Positions 1-12,063 of a stretch of DNA of 64,000 nt are shown piece by piece. The stretch covers positions 12,028,001-12,092,000 of the forward strand of contig JAVHKY010000052.1 in assembly GCA_035079385.1 (NCBI GenBank), read 5' to 3'. Numbering within the stretch: the stretch's first letter is position 1; each line of letters begins with the position of its first letter. The stretch is from Aspidiotus rigidus. Lineage: Eukaryota; Arthropoda; Insecta; Hemiptera; Diaspididae. Below the pieces are notes generated by a model. The model searched no databases. It had not been told where the DNA came from and saw only the letters and a program-made list of their open reading frames with translations. The translations under genes and the position numbers were made by a program.

Positions 1-638
1 CCGATTATAAACACTCTTCTGGTGATACCAGGTACTATTTTATCCTCTTTTTTTGATTTGTTGAAAGAAAGTTTTTGAAACTACTCTTTTACGCTAAAAA
101 AAATCTGGGAACCCTGCTGTTATAATTACGAACGTTCAAATATCAGCGTATTGATAAATTTGATTGAATGCTCGAATTGGAAATTTATCTTTTTTTAATG
201 AATACACATGAAACAGAATCTCTTAGGACGTCACAGAGGCGGATTCCCCTGCTCGCCAACTACGCCATGGCGTGTAACGGCAAAAATCTGCGGGCGGCAT
301 TTTTTAAGAAGAATTTTTTAACACTTTTTTTCAAGAACGTCTGGTTAGCCTGAGCTTAGAGGCGGCATGTAACCGTTGGCATGTAGGCGATGCGAGCCTT
401 AGTCCGCCTCAGCGATGTCATTTTTATTTGATTTGTTGAATATTGAACATGAGATGAACACAAACTTCTTGAGTAATTTGTTCGTGTGTGGGAAAATGAA
501 ATGAATAATCGCCGAACAAAAAGTGCGGAAAAAATGATTCGAAAATTGATCATGGATCGTGAATATTATATTCCGGCTTTATGATTCGCAATCTAATTTC
601 AAGCTGTACTTGGCTCTAGTTTTAAGTTGACTAGAGTA
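1..638. other. no gene recognised
   Basis: AT-rich sequence with only short open frames of no recognisable family. I see no RNA gene or repeat here. Confidence 0.5.
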
Positions 639-1172
639 TACAGGGTGAGGCAAAATGATGTTACCGGTCAAGCGCTAAATCTTGTAGCGCAAAAATGCGA
701 AATGTTGAATGTGTACTTCGAATGTACAAAATTTCAAAATTTGTATCTCAATTTTATTTTTAATTTGCGCTTCTACTCAACTTTTCTGAGCCGAGTTATG
801 GACCAAAATGTACTAAAAATTGACCAATTTGCCAAGATTTCCCAAATGAGAATCTGAGAACTCCCCCATTTTCAAGCTTCATATGGTAAGTATTATTTTC
901 GGAATCAGCGTTGAATTTCACTTCCAAATCAAGTACAAAAACAATTTTTAATTTTTAAGAATTTTGACAAATTGGTTACTTTTTGACATATCTTGGTTCA
1001 CAATTTGGCTCTGAAAAGTCGCAGGAAGTTGGGTAGAGGCGCAAACAGAAGATAAAATTAAGATGCAAATTTTGTACGTTTGAAGTATACATGTTGTTTT
1101 GCGTTTTTGCGCTACAACAGATATAGCGCAAAAGCCCATCTAACTGGTAACATCATTTTGCCTCACCCTGTA
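639..1172. mobile_element. Foldback MITE, mariner-like (TA target)
   Basis: The two halves form a long imperfect inverted repeat of roughly 230 bases each around a loop of about 80 bases. The ends read TACAGGGTGAGGCAAAATGA on the left and its reverse complement on the right, flanked by TA on both sides. TA duplication and a CAGGGTG-type end are typical of non-autonomous Tc1/mariner-related elements. The short open frames on both strands are mirror images of each other and are not genes. Confidence 0.8.
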
Positions 1173-2077
1173 TATATGAATGTCCTGGGGTGTCATGAGT
1201 TATGTCTTACGGCTGCATCTGTGGTCTGATTGAATAACAAAAATGTAAACAACTGTTTCCTTGTTTAATTAACACAGTGATAACGGTTGGTTGTTTTCCA
1301 AGTATTGTTACTTCTATTAGGTAGAAAAAAACCGGAAATGTTCTGACTTGAAAGATTAATAAGACCCTATTTAATTTTGAAGATCTCTAAAAATCTACAA
1401 TTTTCCAACTATTGGTAGTCTAAACTAAAGTCATATAGAAAAGGAAATCGTTTGATTCCCCATTTAAGCAACGTTAAAAGCCAAATGTGGAGCTACATTA
1501 TCCCGGTAGTTGCGCATGCAGCAACCTTACTTTCTACAGGAAACATACGCCGTAGTGCGAATTTTTTGCTTTATCCCAAAAACTACACATTTTTAAGGAA
1601 AAAGTAAGAGAACAGAATTCTTTTGTGTTGTAATTTCCTATCAAATGAGATCAATTTTGTTCCCTAAAATTCTGAAATCACCATAATTAGATTGGAAATC
1701 TACAGACAAAGAACTTAAGCCCTCATCATTTTTTCCATGAAAATGCATGATGAAGTGAATATGACCTCAGTTTAAACAACCAAATTTTCTTCTATGGGAA
1801 TTGACATGGAAAATACATTTACATTTTGCTTATTCACTTGGTTTGGAGCCAGGAAAAAAGAAGGACTACAGCAACAGGAAGTCATATGTGTTATGTGACG
1901 TCATTGGGAAATTGGGTCTCGGCTTTATATTTGAAGACCTTTCTGTCAGAAAGGCGTCAGATCAATGTATTTCTTATGGGACGTTTGCCCTTTTCACAGA
2001 AAGGTCTTCATTTGTTTCTCAACAAATTATAAGCAGTTTTGTTTCCAACACTAACTTGATTTTTATTTTTTAAGTCC
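1173..2077. other. no gene recognised
   Basis: AT-rich intergenic sequence. Open frames of up to about 90 codons near 1801-2073 match no family I know and have no convincing context. Confidence 0.45.
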
Positions 2078-2561
2078 TAGTGATGGGCGGTTATTGGTTA
2101 TTTCAATATACCAGTTAAGCGGTTTATTGGAGATCATTGTAACCAGTTAATCAGTTGAAAACCCCCAAATAAACCGGCTAACCGGTCAACTAGCAATTAT
2201 TTGGATCACTCTTAGTTCTCAAAAAATTCCGCTAGGAGCGCCAAAGTCACTTTTTTGCTCTCAAAATTGCGAAAATTGAAAAAAAAAAAAAGAGAAGGAA
2301 GATCCCTTATGTGTTAATGATTAAGAAATATCTTAATTGATAATTTCTATTTCCTCCGCCTGGTGCTTCAAATTTGTCAAATTATCAATAGGAATTTGGA
2401 ATTGTTGAAAAATTTTAAATTTCGGCAGTTAGTTCGTTAATGCGCTCTTATTAACCAGTTTTTCAGATTAACCGTTAATTACAAATAAACCGGCTTTTTG
2501 GTCAATTTTACACAACAATAAACCGATTAATTGGTTAACAACCGATAACCGCCCATCACTA
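2078..2561. mobile_element. hAT-like MITE
   Basis: Terminal inverted repeats begin TAGTGATGGGCGGTTA, the form common in hAT elements, and the right end is the reverse complement. The 8-base flanks TTAAGTCC and ATAAGTCT agree at 6 of 8 positions, so they are probably a decayed 8-bp target duplication. The interior is rich in repeated ACCGGTTAA/GGTTATCGG-like motifs and encodes nothing. Confidence 0.75.
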
Positions 2562-2666
2562 ATAAGTCTACTGTCACGTTTTATTCCAATATTGTTAGTG
2601 AGCTGTTGTTAAATGTAGTTCAGGTTACATGAATGCATTTTATATTTTTTTTCTTGTAATTTTAGA

Positions 2667-2864
2667 ATGCCTACTCCAAGTTTGCCAACGTGGCAAGATT
2701 GCCATGAATTATGGAGCAAGAGACGTCGACGTCAGGCACGGGAACATGTACCAATATTAGATGTTAGCACTACTTCACAACAGCCAACACAATCTCAATC
2801 AAAGTCATCAAATTGTGAGAAAGACATAACTTTGAATAAATTTGGGCAGAATAGATGTGTGTAG
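2667..2864 (+). CDS. possible terminal exon or short orphan ORF
   Basis: An open frame of 65 codons begins two bases after a good acceptor-like sequence (a T-rich tract ending in TTTTAG at about 2665). The product has a basic RRRRRQAR-like block ([11 protein letters not shown]) followed by a Ser/Gln/Thr-rich tail. Composition is more host-like than the surrounding repeats, and AATAAA-like signals lie downstream near 3261. I do not recognise the family and see no upstream exon. It may be the last exon of a host gene, or chance. Confidence 0.3.
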   Translation: MPTPSLPTWQDCHELWSKRRRRQAREHVPILDVSTTSQQPTQSQSKSSNCEKDITLNKFGQNRCV

Positions 2865-4464
2865 GTTTTTCATTATGTGAGATGGAGAAGTATCAAGCTA
2901 AAATCAGAGAGATGAGAATTTCTATGGATCTTATATGAAGTAGAAGACGGGGGTACTTATCCCATCATCAACCAATTTGTAATATCACAGCACGGATGAT
3001 GAATATTACATTTTTTTGCTCTAGATATTCTGTTTATATATGTATCTACTGTATCTACTTACTTGCATTTGAATTCTTCTTTTCAATTAAAGAAAAGTAC
3101 CAGAAAATAGAGAATTTTTGTTTCTTTACATTTTTTATAGTGATGACTGATTTTCCCTCATTTTAACTTGGATTACCTGTATAACTTCTGTGCTAAAATA
3201 TTTTCATAATAATCACGCGCTGAAAATTCAAGAAAGGTATAGTGTGCATGGATAAATGTATGAATAAACTTATATAATATATTTGTCTTTGTGGTTAAAT
3301 GTATTGTTTAATCAGTATTGATTGTGTTGAGTCGTTAAACTGTAGTACACTAGAAGAGGTAGTTAGGAGGCTCACTCGTTTGAAACGACAAGGAAACTAC
3401 CATGTAATCGAAGTCTTCAGACCCTGACAGCTACCTGTATTTGTTTGTACTAACTAAAGATCTGCAGCTTCGGTATTGAATTATTCCGTCACCGCCGTAC
3501 TCACGTAGATATTTATCTGAGTACTCCTAAAAGAAATCTTTAGAAAATTCGGTTGCAGGTTGGAAAATCTTCGTACGCTAAAACTATTATGAAATGATAA
3601 CACAAATACACCGTTTACTAAGTTATTTATTCAAAACTCTTCGAACAGTACGCACTGGTGCACTTCCACCATTTATGCGTAAAATTACGACTACAGACTA
3701 CAGTGCGTTCGGTCTGGTGGTTCGTCGAGTACACTTCATTATTATCATACACAGAGAGCAGCACCGTACGGGTAGTTGTTTTTCCCGAAGCTCCCTTCTC
3801 GGCGACGCGATGCACTACATCATCATCTAAAATGTGCACGGTCGTTGCCGACATTTCTCGACTACACGTACAACCACCTACCCTTCTAAAATAGTTATTT
3901 ACATTGCAGCGTGAGAAAGCAAGCGATTACGCACGAGTATGGAAGCTTGCTGATCACGCTGCAACGTAAGTGATTTTTTTGGTTAGTTGTACGAAAAGCA
4001 AATTGAGATAGAACACGATTATTTTTTCCAATGAATCAATATTTTTGAAATAGTTTTACGGCAAAACACTGTCAAAGTTTGCAATTGAACGTGTGATGTT
4101 TCTTGCAATGATGGGTATAATGTTCTATCACTTTCAAAAGATAGAGAAGAAATTCGTTCTTCCCTCTTGGTCGAATCTCCGATATTTTTTCTTTCCATTG
4201 TGTCTGCAATGGATTAATGAACTGCACATTGCGCGAGTATAATATTGTTATTTTATTCGTAAAATCTGAGAAACCAAACATCAGAAAAAAAAACTAGGCA
4301 CATACTTACTAAGTATTTTTCAACGAATTAAATAGGTACAAAAAGAAATAATAAAAGGTAACTTCTTCGTAGAAACAACAAACAACGTTTAAAAAGAAAA
4401 ATAAATAGGTAACTTTTTCATGAAAAAAAAAAATAGGAACAACTTGTTCTAGCTTCTTTGTCAA
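2865..4464. other. no gene recognised
   Basis: AT-rich DNA. Overlapping open frames on both strands at 3594-3894 shadow one another and match nothing. The only structured piece is the hairpin at 3899-3970. Confidence 0.45.
3899..3970. repeat. imperfect hairpin
   Basis: The left arm contains TTGCAGCGTGA...GCAAGC and the right arm GCTTGC...TCACGCTGCAA, giving a stem of about 20 paired bases around a loop of about 20. It has no match to a known RNA and could be a very small foldback element. Confidence 0.5.
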
Positions 4465-6834
4465 TTACTTGGGCAAGTTGAAAGTAACATTACAGTTATT
4501 AAAATTGAAAATATGACGACCAATTCGCATTGGCACCGAGCTTTCTTCTTTCACTTCAACAATTTCGATAAGATCCTCGTTAGGAACGGTAATTGATGAC
4601 GCCTCAGCAGTATTTGAATTTGTGACCTCTACAATCAAATTACCGTAACTATAATTCAACATCTTCTCTATCAAACTTAGGTAATGGCAAATAATTAATT
4701 TTACCGAAAGAAGAGCAGATGTAGACTGATCATCTGATGGAAAATGAAGAGGTAGGTCCACAAAAATTTCATCATCGTTATTTGATGGGAAGGATATTGA
4801 AAGGTCAGTTTGAGATACATTCAACGAAGACGAAGATGTATTTAATGCCAAAGACGAAGATGACGTATTCAATAATGCATTCAACGCCGAAGATGAAGCT
4901 GATTATGTAACTAAAACTGGTGATTTAGGGTACAATGCATTCATGGATGTATTTACCATTGAAGATGAAGATGCATTCGAGGAGGTAGGAGCTGATGATG
5001 ACATTATACAGTCGGACCTCGGTAAGTCGAAACTGAAGGGACTGAAAAAATTTTTTCGAGTTATCTATGTTTCGAGTTATCAAAATTCGAGTTAGGTTTG
5101 ATGGATGTTCGAGTTATCTAAAGTTCACTTATAAGCGGTTGCAATTCGACTCAGCAAGAAAAAAATTTTAATTTAGCGACGCAGGTATACATGAAGTAAA
5201 GGGGTACATTACAGTACGAGTACGAAATATTACGACACCTTATCTTCGAGTTTTAATGCTTTCAAAGCGCGAGGAGCCATGATTAAAAACGATCGTCGCA
5301 CGAACTTATGCATAAGACCCACCGTCTAACAACTGAATTGCGTGTATAAATTCAGTAGACAATTCAATCAGAGTGAAGTTCGGACAAGAAACCTGTTGCA
5401 ACATGCTCAAATTCTCTCTACAAGGAAGGTGTGAACGCTCGAAACCCGTGAAAAAGTGAAAAAAATCTGTAATTTTTTGTTCGAGTTATCTATGGCGACG
5501 TTCGACTTACAGAGGGAAAAAATGTACAGGGTTAAATGGGAGTGCGTCGGGACCAAAGAAATTTGTTCGACTTATCGATGATTTCGACTTATCTATGTTC
5601 GACTTACCGAGGTCTGACTGTACACATAACTGGTAATTTAGGGTACGAACGATCAAGAGATTTTGATTTGTTTTTCACAGAACGATCAAGAGATTTTGAT
5701 TTGTTTTTCACGTAGGATGCAATCAAATTCCCAGTCCTTTTTTTAAATGCAACTGATTCATTGACATAATCTTCGGCAATATTCGATTTCCAGGATCCGT
5801 GTTTCTTTAACGTAAGTGTTGTAGCTCCTGCTTCTGCTAAAAGCGTAGCAGACGTTCGTCTGAAGGAGTGTCCTAAATGAATAGGTAAATTCAAAATTTA
5901 GGAGTTTTATTTCGGAGACCAGATCGAATAATAATTGAATGAAATCATTAAATTTTACCTGTGTACTTTTTTGCATCAGATAATTTCAAAAACAAAGCTA
6001 TATCTTTTGGCATACCAGCGATCTTATTCTTCCCCATTACCTGAATTGTGCATTTTCCTTGACGACAAGTCAAGAAAAACTGTTCATCAGTTGCTCTTGA
6101 AGGTCTTAAACGATAATAGGAGCGAACTATCTTTTTATAATCTTCGTCGTCTACAACAAATTTTCTTGTTTGTTTTGTTTTAACAATAGATGCAGGGAGA
6201 GTGAAAACAAGAACTGAGCCTTCTTCTCTCATCATTCTTATCGTCATCTTCTTCATCTCATCAACTCTCAACGCACCCATCAATCCTAAGATCAAGGCAA
6301 CCTGAAATTCAAGTAAAATGGGGTAAAAATAACAAAAGCATCTCGCATGCAAGTGAAAAGAGAGATGTCTATAATACGTAGGCCTATCATTACTTTATGG
6401 GCAAGATAGTGGTGATCAGGCGCGGTATTCAGAAATGTAAATACTTCCTCACGCGTAAAAGTTTTTGCTTTTTTCTTTACATAGCCTTCGCCTTCCTTCT
6501 TCAAGAACGGTTTCAACGTTGCGTACTGTTCTATGTTCACATTGTGGTTGATCAGAAGAGTTGCTTTAAGCATACTATAATAACTCCATAGAGTGGGCGA
6601 AGCATATTTCTTTGACAACTCAAGGAAGTAGACGAACACGGTGTTTTCGGAAAAAGAACCGGCTGGGATACTTTTAGCTTTCTTCCATTCCGCGAAATGG
6701 TGACATACTTTTTCGTATTGGTCACGCGATTTTTTTGGCAAGGAATCTAGTCTGCCCGCAGCGGCGGCCTCTCGGATCTCTTGTGGTGTGCAACATTCAT
6801 CCGAATCATCTCCTGGTGATTCATTCAATTCCAT
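4465..6834 (-). pseudogene. Tyrosine recombinase gene (Crypton/DIRS-like), spliced, interrupted
   Basis: Exon 1 (6834-6394) encodes an N-terminal SAM-like/core-binding region (SRDQYEKVCHHFAEW). Exon 2 (6301-5959) carries the first catalytic Arg in GALRVDEM. Exon 3 starts at 5872 and carries HSFRRT, HGSWK and DYV, which supply the HxxR, H/W and nucleophile Tyr of the family. Both introns (6393-6302 and 5958-5873) have GT-AG ends and keep frame. The piece at 4884-4465 ends in an Asn/Cys-rich tail (FNNCNVTFN) often seen at the C-terminus of this animal family, so it is probably the last exon. Between it and exon 3 sits a 612-bp MITE, plus a 33-bp direct duplication at 5648-5711 that repeats the coding sequence. 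Such enzymes cut and rejoin DNA in Cryptons and DIRS elements, and some are domesticated. Which applies here is unknown; the enzymatic core itself looks intact. Confidence 0.72.
5009..5620. mobile_element. Tigger/pogo-like MITE
   Basis: The ends are CAGTCGGACCTCGGTAAGTC on the left and the near-perfect reverse complement on the right (GACTTACCGAGGTCTGACTG). TA dinucleotides lie on both sides (5007-5008 and 5621-5622). CAGT..ACCTCG ends and TA duplication are typical of the Tigger/pogo group. There is no transposase frame. It lies inside the tyrosine recombinase gene, between the catalytic exon and the tail exon. Confidence 0.82.
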
Positions 6835-7071
6835 ACTTCTTGCAATTCGGAAGTTTGTCCGTTCAAATAACTAACCTGATAATTAGATCAAGCCGTATCT
6901 CCCGCGATTTTTGTGTAATCGTGTAAGTACAAGTATCATAACGATCTAACAGGATCAACAAGAACAACAAGTAAACAGAGAAAATCAGCCGTCAGCCAAA
7001 ATGGCAGAGCGCATTACATTTCAGTTTTCTCATTACTGTTCACTTTTTCATTTTGCTTCAGTTTTACAGTG
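6835..7071. other. upstream flank of recombinase gene
   Basis: About 240 bases separate the recombinase start codon from the copia insertion. Nothing else is recognised. The original promoter of the recombinase gene may have been here and may have been pushed away by the copia element. Confidence 0.4.
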
Positions 7072-7076
7072 CAGTC

Positions 7077-7276
7077 TGTTGAGGTATGTACTACCTACAG
7101 TATCTCCACTCTCTACACGCCTCCGCCAATAAACCTAGATAGACCTAGAAACATATGGCCAGCAAGAACTCTTAGACCATTAGACTTAATGAGACTTCTC
7201 GACTATTCTCTTTATTCGATTTATTACTAGTTGAAAAGGAATGGCGGATACGTCTCTTAGTCTTATTACTGTCACA
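7077..7276 (+). repeat. 5' LTR of copia element
   Basis: Two hundred bases with TG...CA ends, repeated at 12064-12260. A TAA present here (after CCGCCAA) is absent from the other copy. Confidence 0.93.
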
Positions 7277-7292
7277 GGGTTATGGGCTCTTG
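7277..7292 (+). promoter_or_regulatory. primer binding site
   Basis: GGGTTATGGGCTC immediately follows the LTR. It resembles the Drosophila copia site, which pairs with an internal part of initiator tRNA-Met (half-tRNA priming). Confidence 0.75.
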
Positions 7293-7374
7293 TCTTTCTT
7301 AATTAAGTTAATTTATTTCTTTCATCCTTTTATTGATCTTTTGATTCTTTTTTCCGTTTTCCTCTTCTTTCAAT

Positions 7375-8712
7375 ATGGATCCAGACAACGTTCCTTCTCC
7401 ATCCAATAACCAGAACCTCGACCAGAATAAAGAAAATAGAGTTGAAGAGGAAGAATTCTCTGATGGCGATTTAATGGACGGTGACGATACAACAGCGTCG
7501 ATGGTAACGATGTCGCGAGACGAATTAAATAATAAAATTGATACAGCGGTTTTTAGCGCACTAAGCGGTGTTGCAGGCCTAAAGGGGTGAACGCAATTAT
7601 TGTCATCTCTTGCTGGTACTGCTGGGACATCTTCTGATTCGGGTCGCTTCAATACACCAAAATTTTCCTTTCCTAAGTATGCTAAAGAAGATAGGCTTAC
7701 TGGAACCAAAAATTTTGTCGTATGGCGTCAAAGGTTCGAACTTGACCTTCGGACTAACCGTTTGTCTTCTTACATTATTCATGAATTCGGAAATGAAAAT
7801 TTGGCGATGGACAAAAAACAACAGCTTGACGCATCTGTTCTGAGGCATCTTCGATCAACTGTTTCGCACGATATAGCAAATTTGTTACTTCGGTTCAAAA
7901 GTGCCTATGCGGCATTCAAGCACATTGAAGTCTACTATGGAGGCAAAAAGTTGCATGAATTGATAGTACTTGAGTCTAGAGCAAAACGTTTGCACTTTGC
8001 CGACCATTACAACTTGATTCGGTTTGTGACAGATTTCGAAAATATAATTGAAGAGTACAAGGAACTTGGAACTACGTTTGATGAGGAAAACTTGGTCGCA
8101 AAATTTCTATCGTCTAATGACAGCAAAGATGTTCACGGTCACATCTACTGTATCTTTTACAACACGATACAAGCTTTACCAGCCGAACAACGAACGTTTG
8201 AGTATGTTAAGAGAAGCTTTTTGGACATCAATAATTCATCTTTTCGTAAGTGGAAACCTAAATTAATGAACTCATTTTTGGAATCCGATATTCTTACTAA
8301 AAACTCTTTCTTAGCTAAATCGAATGGATGTAATGATTTTTTAAGTGAATTAGATGTTAAGATGTATTACACAGAGTCTGTTACAGGCAAAGTTTACGCA
8401 GAAAAACGACGTTTGGAGATCTCCGAAAATTATAATATTAAACGTCCACGATGGGGTGAAACACCTAGATTCTCAAAAGAACGCACTCAATGGGGTGAAA
8501 CGCCCAGATTCTCGAAAGAACGCACTCGTACACTTTCCATTAACGAACTCTTATCGAAGAAATCTCGAATTAAATTGGCAGACCTGTACAATGAGAAACA
8601 GATAGAACGATTGAAATTGCTGTCCAAAGATAAAAAGAAAAATTGGCAATGTGCTAGCAAAAATTGCTTGAATCGGAGGGGGACATCCTCCATGCTAGAT
8701 TTGGACATATAA
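7375..8712 (+). pseudogene. gag: copia gag (UBN2-type), one stop, 3' end lost
   Basis: The frame opens at 7375, is broken by an in-frame TGA at 7588-7590 and continues to 8712. The product has an acidic N-terminus and then the helical gag core of copia elements (FVVWRQRFELDL...HIEVYYGG...VTDFENIIEEYKELG). A short duplication (RWGETPRFSKERT, then QWGETPRFSKERT) lies near 8450-8530. The expected zinc knuckle and the aspartic protease motif do not follow; the frame instead runs out where the pre-integrase region of pol starts. This suggests a deletion that removed knuckle and protease near 8640-8690. Confidence 0.8.
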
Positions 8713-9984
8713 GTCCACCATATTTGAATCGTTTACAAAAAGCCGCTACCGGACTGAAAGACTTTATTTTTAAAAAAACGATTGAAAAATATGAGATTTG
8801 TGCAAAAGCTAAAATGACCAGAAAACCTTTTACCGAAGATCGAGAAAATGCTAGACATCCTTGCGAGATTATTCATGCAGATTTAATTTCCTATTTCTCC
8901 CGTACTCATTCTTCTGTAGATAAATACCTTCTCACTGTTTTAGATAATTAAGATACCAGATATGTTCAAGTTTTTTCACTTAAATCAAAATCTGACGTTT
9001 CAGGTAATCTTAATAAGGCACTTGTAAATTTGAAGACTATGTTTCATCCACAATATCACTTTAGATACCTTAGATGTGATAATGGAACTGAATTTGTGAA
9101 CTCGGACGTTGAAACCATTTTGAGAAATTTTGAAATGCAATATGATCATTCTGAACCTTACGAACATGAACATAATGGATTGATAGAAAGATTAAATAGA
9201 ACTATTGAAGAAAGAATCCGATCTCTTTTAGGTACTTCAGGATTCCCTTTTTTCATATTGGATACATGCTGCTGAATGTGCTGCCTATCTATATAATCGC
9301 ACACCTCACTCGGCTCTTGATTTTATTACACCCTTTGAGAAAGTTTATTCAAAAGTACCAAATATTGAAAACATTCGAATTTTTGGCTCACGTACTTATG
9401 TGTTTGATCATCTTATTCCTCAAGGAAATAAATCTCTGGATAGGGCAAACATTCAATATCTTGTTGGCTTTACCAATACAGGTTATTTGACAATAGACCC
9501 TGAAACTAGAAAGACCCATCCTGTTTGCTCAGTCAAAATTGATGAATCGATACAATATAAATATGATTTCTCAAACTCAGAAAATAAAGATTTTGTAATA
9601 GAAAGAGCCACTTCTAAATCTGAAACTGCTGACATTACTCCCATCCATGATATTAGGCCTACTTTTGAAACTAATTTTGATATAGAAGGTGATCATGAAC
9701 CTCTTGCTGAATCCTCTAATTCCGATTATGAACTTTATGAGACTGAAATTGAAGAAGAAATAGATCTAGACACTGACTGGGACACAAATGATGAAAATCC
9801 TATCTCAATACAAAACTGCTCAGTTGCATCTATGTACAAAGCAGGATTCAAATTTGAACATGATATGTTGTACCTAAATAATACTCCAATTACATATAAA
9901 GAAGCCACAACAGGGCCTGATAGACTGAAATGGATGCCGGCAATTGAGAAAGAACTGAATTCTTTGGCCAAACATAATGTTTAG
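8664..9984 (+). pseudogene. pol: copia integrase region, broken
   Basis: A GAG-pre-integrase segment (HARFGHISPPYLNRL) is followed by integrase core pieces: the first Asp in IIHADLISYF, the second in LRCDNGTEF, and the Glu in NGLIERLNR. All three catalytic residues are still visible. The frame has a TAA at 8949-8951, a frameshift near 9250 (a partial reading continues to 9490 in another frame) and a TAG at 9982-9984 just before the reverse transcriptase. An acidic linker typical of copia lies at about 9600-9800. Confidence 0.82.
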
Positions 9985-10008
9985 ACTTTAGTCAAGCGTG
10001 AAAAAGAT

Positions 10009-11412
10009 ATGCCAATTGTACCTGTTAAATGGATTTTTGATATTAAGAGTGACGGAACACGAAAAGCTCGTATGATTGCTGTTGGTTATCGAGATCCTGA
10101 GAAATATTCTCCCGCTGATAAAGCTTCACCAACTCCAAGTTCAGATACTGTTAGGTGGCTATTTGCTCACGCTTCTCATTCAAAGATGAATCTAAACCAG
10201 ATTGACATAACTACTGCTTTTCTACACGCTAAAATTGACCGTTTGAAATACATTCAAATACCTCCTGGTGTTTCTGGAAACCGAAAAACTGAAATCTGCA
10301 GACTAAATCGAGCGTTATATGGTTTAACTACCTCACCTAAATGTTGGTATCAAACTTTTGATACCAAAATTCAATCGTATGGATTTGAAAGAAGTATAAG
10401 AGAATCTTGTTTATATACTAAGAAAGAAAATTCTTCAGTAATTATTGTCTTGGTACATGTTGATGATATCTTGATAGCTTGCGAGAATGAAACTCTAATT
10501 ACTAGAACTATAGAACAGATTCGTAAAGATTTTGAAGTCAAAAATCTTGGCTATCCTACACGTTTTCTTGGTATTGATGTTTCGATAGATTCCAATAAAA
10601 TCATTTCACTCTCACAAGAACGATTTCTAGAGAAAGTCCTACAAGAATTTAAGATGGATGGATCACATCCTGTGAAAAATCCAATGTTGAGAAATAATGA
10701 TTATTCTAAATTGACTCCTAATCAGACACATTTTCCGTACAAAAATGTACTCGGAAATCTCATGTGGCTTGCCAATTACACTAGACTTGATATTGCTTAC
10801 TCGGTAAATTTTCTTGCACGTTTTCAAGCTAATCCTGCAGAAGAACACTGGATTATGCTCAAAAGAATTCTGAGATATCTGAGTGGAACTAGAAATACAG
10901 GGCTAACCTTTAATGAACGCTCAGAAATAATTCTTGACACATTCGTAGATTCTTCCTTTATGGACGATCCTAATACAAAGAAATCAACAACTGGTTATAT
11001 TATCAGATATCATGACAATGTCATAGCCTGGAAATCTAAAATACAGAGTACTTTGGCAACATCAACTACTCATGCCGAATATATCGCTATTTGTGATGCT
11101 TCACCTAATATATTATTTATGGCCAATTTGATTGATGAAACATTGAATTTACCACAGATTTATCCTAATCCTCTCTATGAAGATAATTCTTCTTGCATTA
11201 CTATTTGTGAGAAAGCAAAGCTACGTACTCGTCTGAACTATTTAGATAAACCATATCTTATTGTCAGAACTTATTTTGAACAAGGGAAGATGAAAGCAAT
11301 GAAAATAGCGAGTAAAGAACAGCTAGCAGACTTACTGACAAAACCCGTAACTGGTAAACAATTCCAACACTTAGCGTCAAAACTTGTTGGACCAGTATTG
11401 AAACCTCAGTAG
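10009..11412 (+). pseudogene. pol: copia reverse transcriptase and RNase H
   Basis: The frame is open for 467 codons and is in phase with the preceding piece across one TAG codon. Motifs in order: WIFDIKSDG, ITTAFLHAKID (first catalytic Asp), LYGLTTSPKCW, HVDDILIA (the active-site box, with His where Tyr is usual), FLGIDVS, then RNase H with FVDSSF, THAEYIA and YEDNSS. The C-terminus SKEQLADLLTKP is typical of copia. It is the best-preserved part of this element but cannot be expressed as one polyprotein. Confidence 0.88.
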
Positions 11413-11432
11413 AACTTTGATTATTGTAAGAC

Positions 11433-11655
11433 TAGACCAGAGGAGACTCTGTCTCGCTTGCGGTCCTAACTGAAAGAACAACTCAGGAATTAGATTATAC
11501 TATTCTCGATTTAGACCGGAGGAGACTATGTCTTACGTGGCGTCTAACTCGGAATACATGCAGCTAAAGATATTTACCTACTCAATAATGAATAATGATT
11601 ACTCTTGATTTAGAGTTTAGACCGGAGGAGACTCTGTCTCGCGTGGTGTCTAATT
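11433..11655 (+). repeat. three spaced hairpin repeats in copia 3' region
   Basis: Three copies of about 36 bases, at about 11434-11468, 11513-11547 and 11618-11654, follow AGACCGGAGGAGACTCTGTC with variation and close with GTGTCT. Each copy can fold with GAGAC pairing with GTCTC and an outer AGAC pairing with GTCT. They lie between the pol stop and the 3' LTR. Confidence 0.7.
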
Positions 11656-12063
11656 GATCAGATTGCACAGGATTTTATTTTCTATTTTTATTCTTACTTT
11701 TACGAGTATATTTGTAGTCTATTACTATCACTATTGTAGTTATTGATACCTATTGTTATAATTATTATTATTAGTTTCTTTTTCTTCTTTTAATTTACTA
11801 TCTACTTTATAATTGAGCTCGCATACCGGAATAAAAAAAAAAAAAAGTGAAACAAAAACGGACTTTGCGTCTATCACTTTTAAATGAAAAGACTTATTGA
11901 ATTGCTGCACTAGATTGGATTACATAGATTTTGAGGACAAAATATAATGAGCTTCGCGCTTATCTGTCCAGAAATATATTCTATAGATGTAAAATACTTC
12001 AGCTTGAAATTGATCTACTGATAAACATGATAACTTGATAAGAAACTTCGGCGTGGGAGGGGG

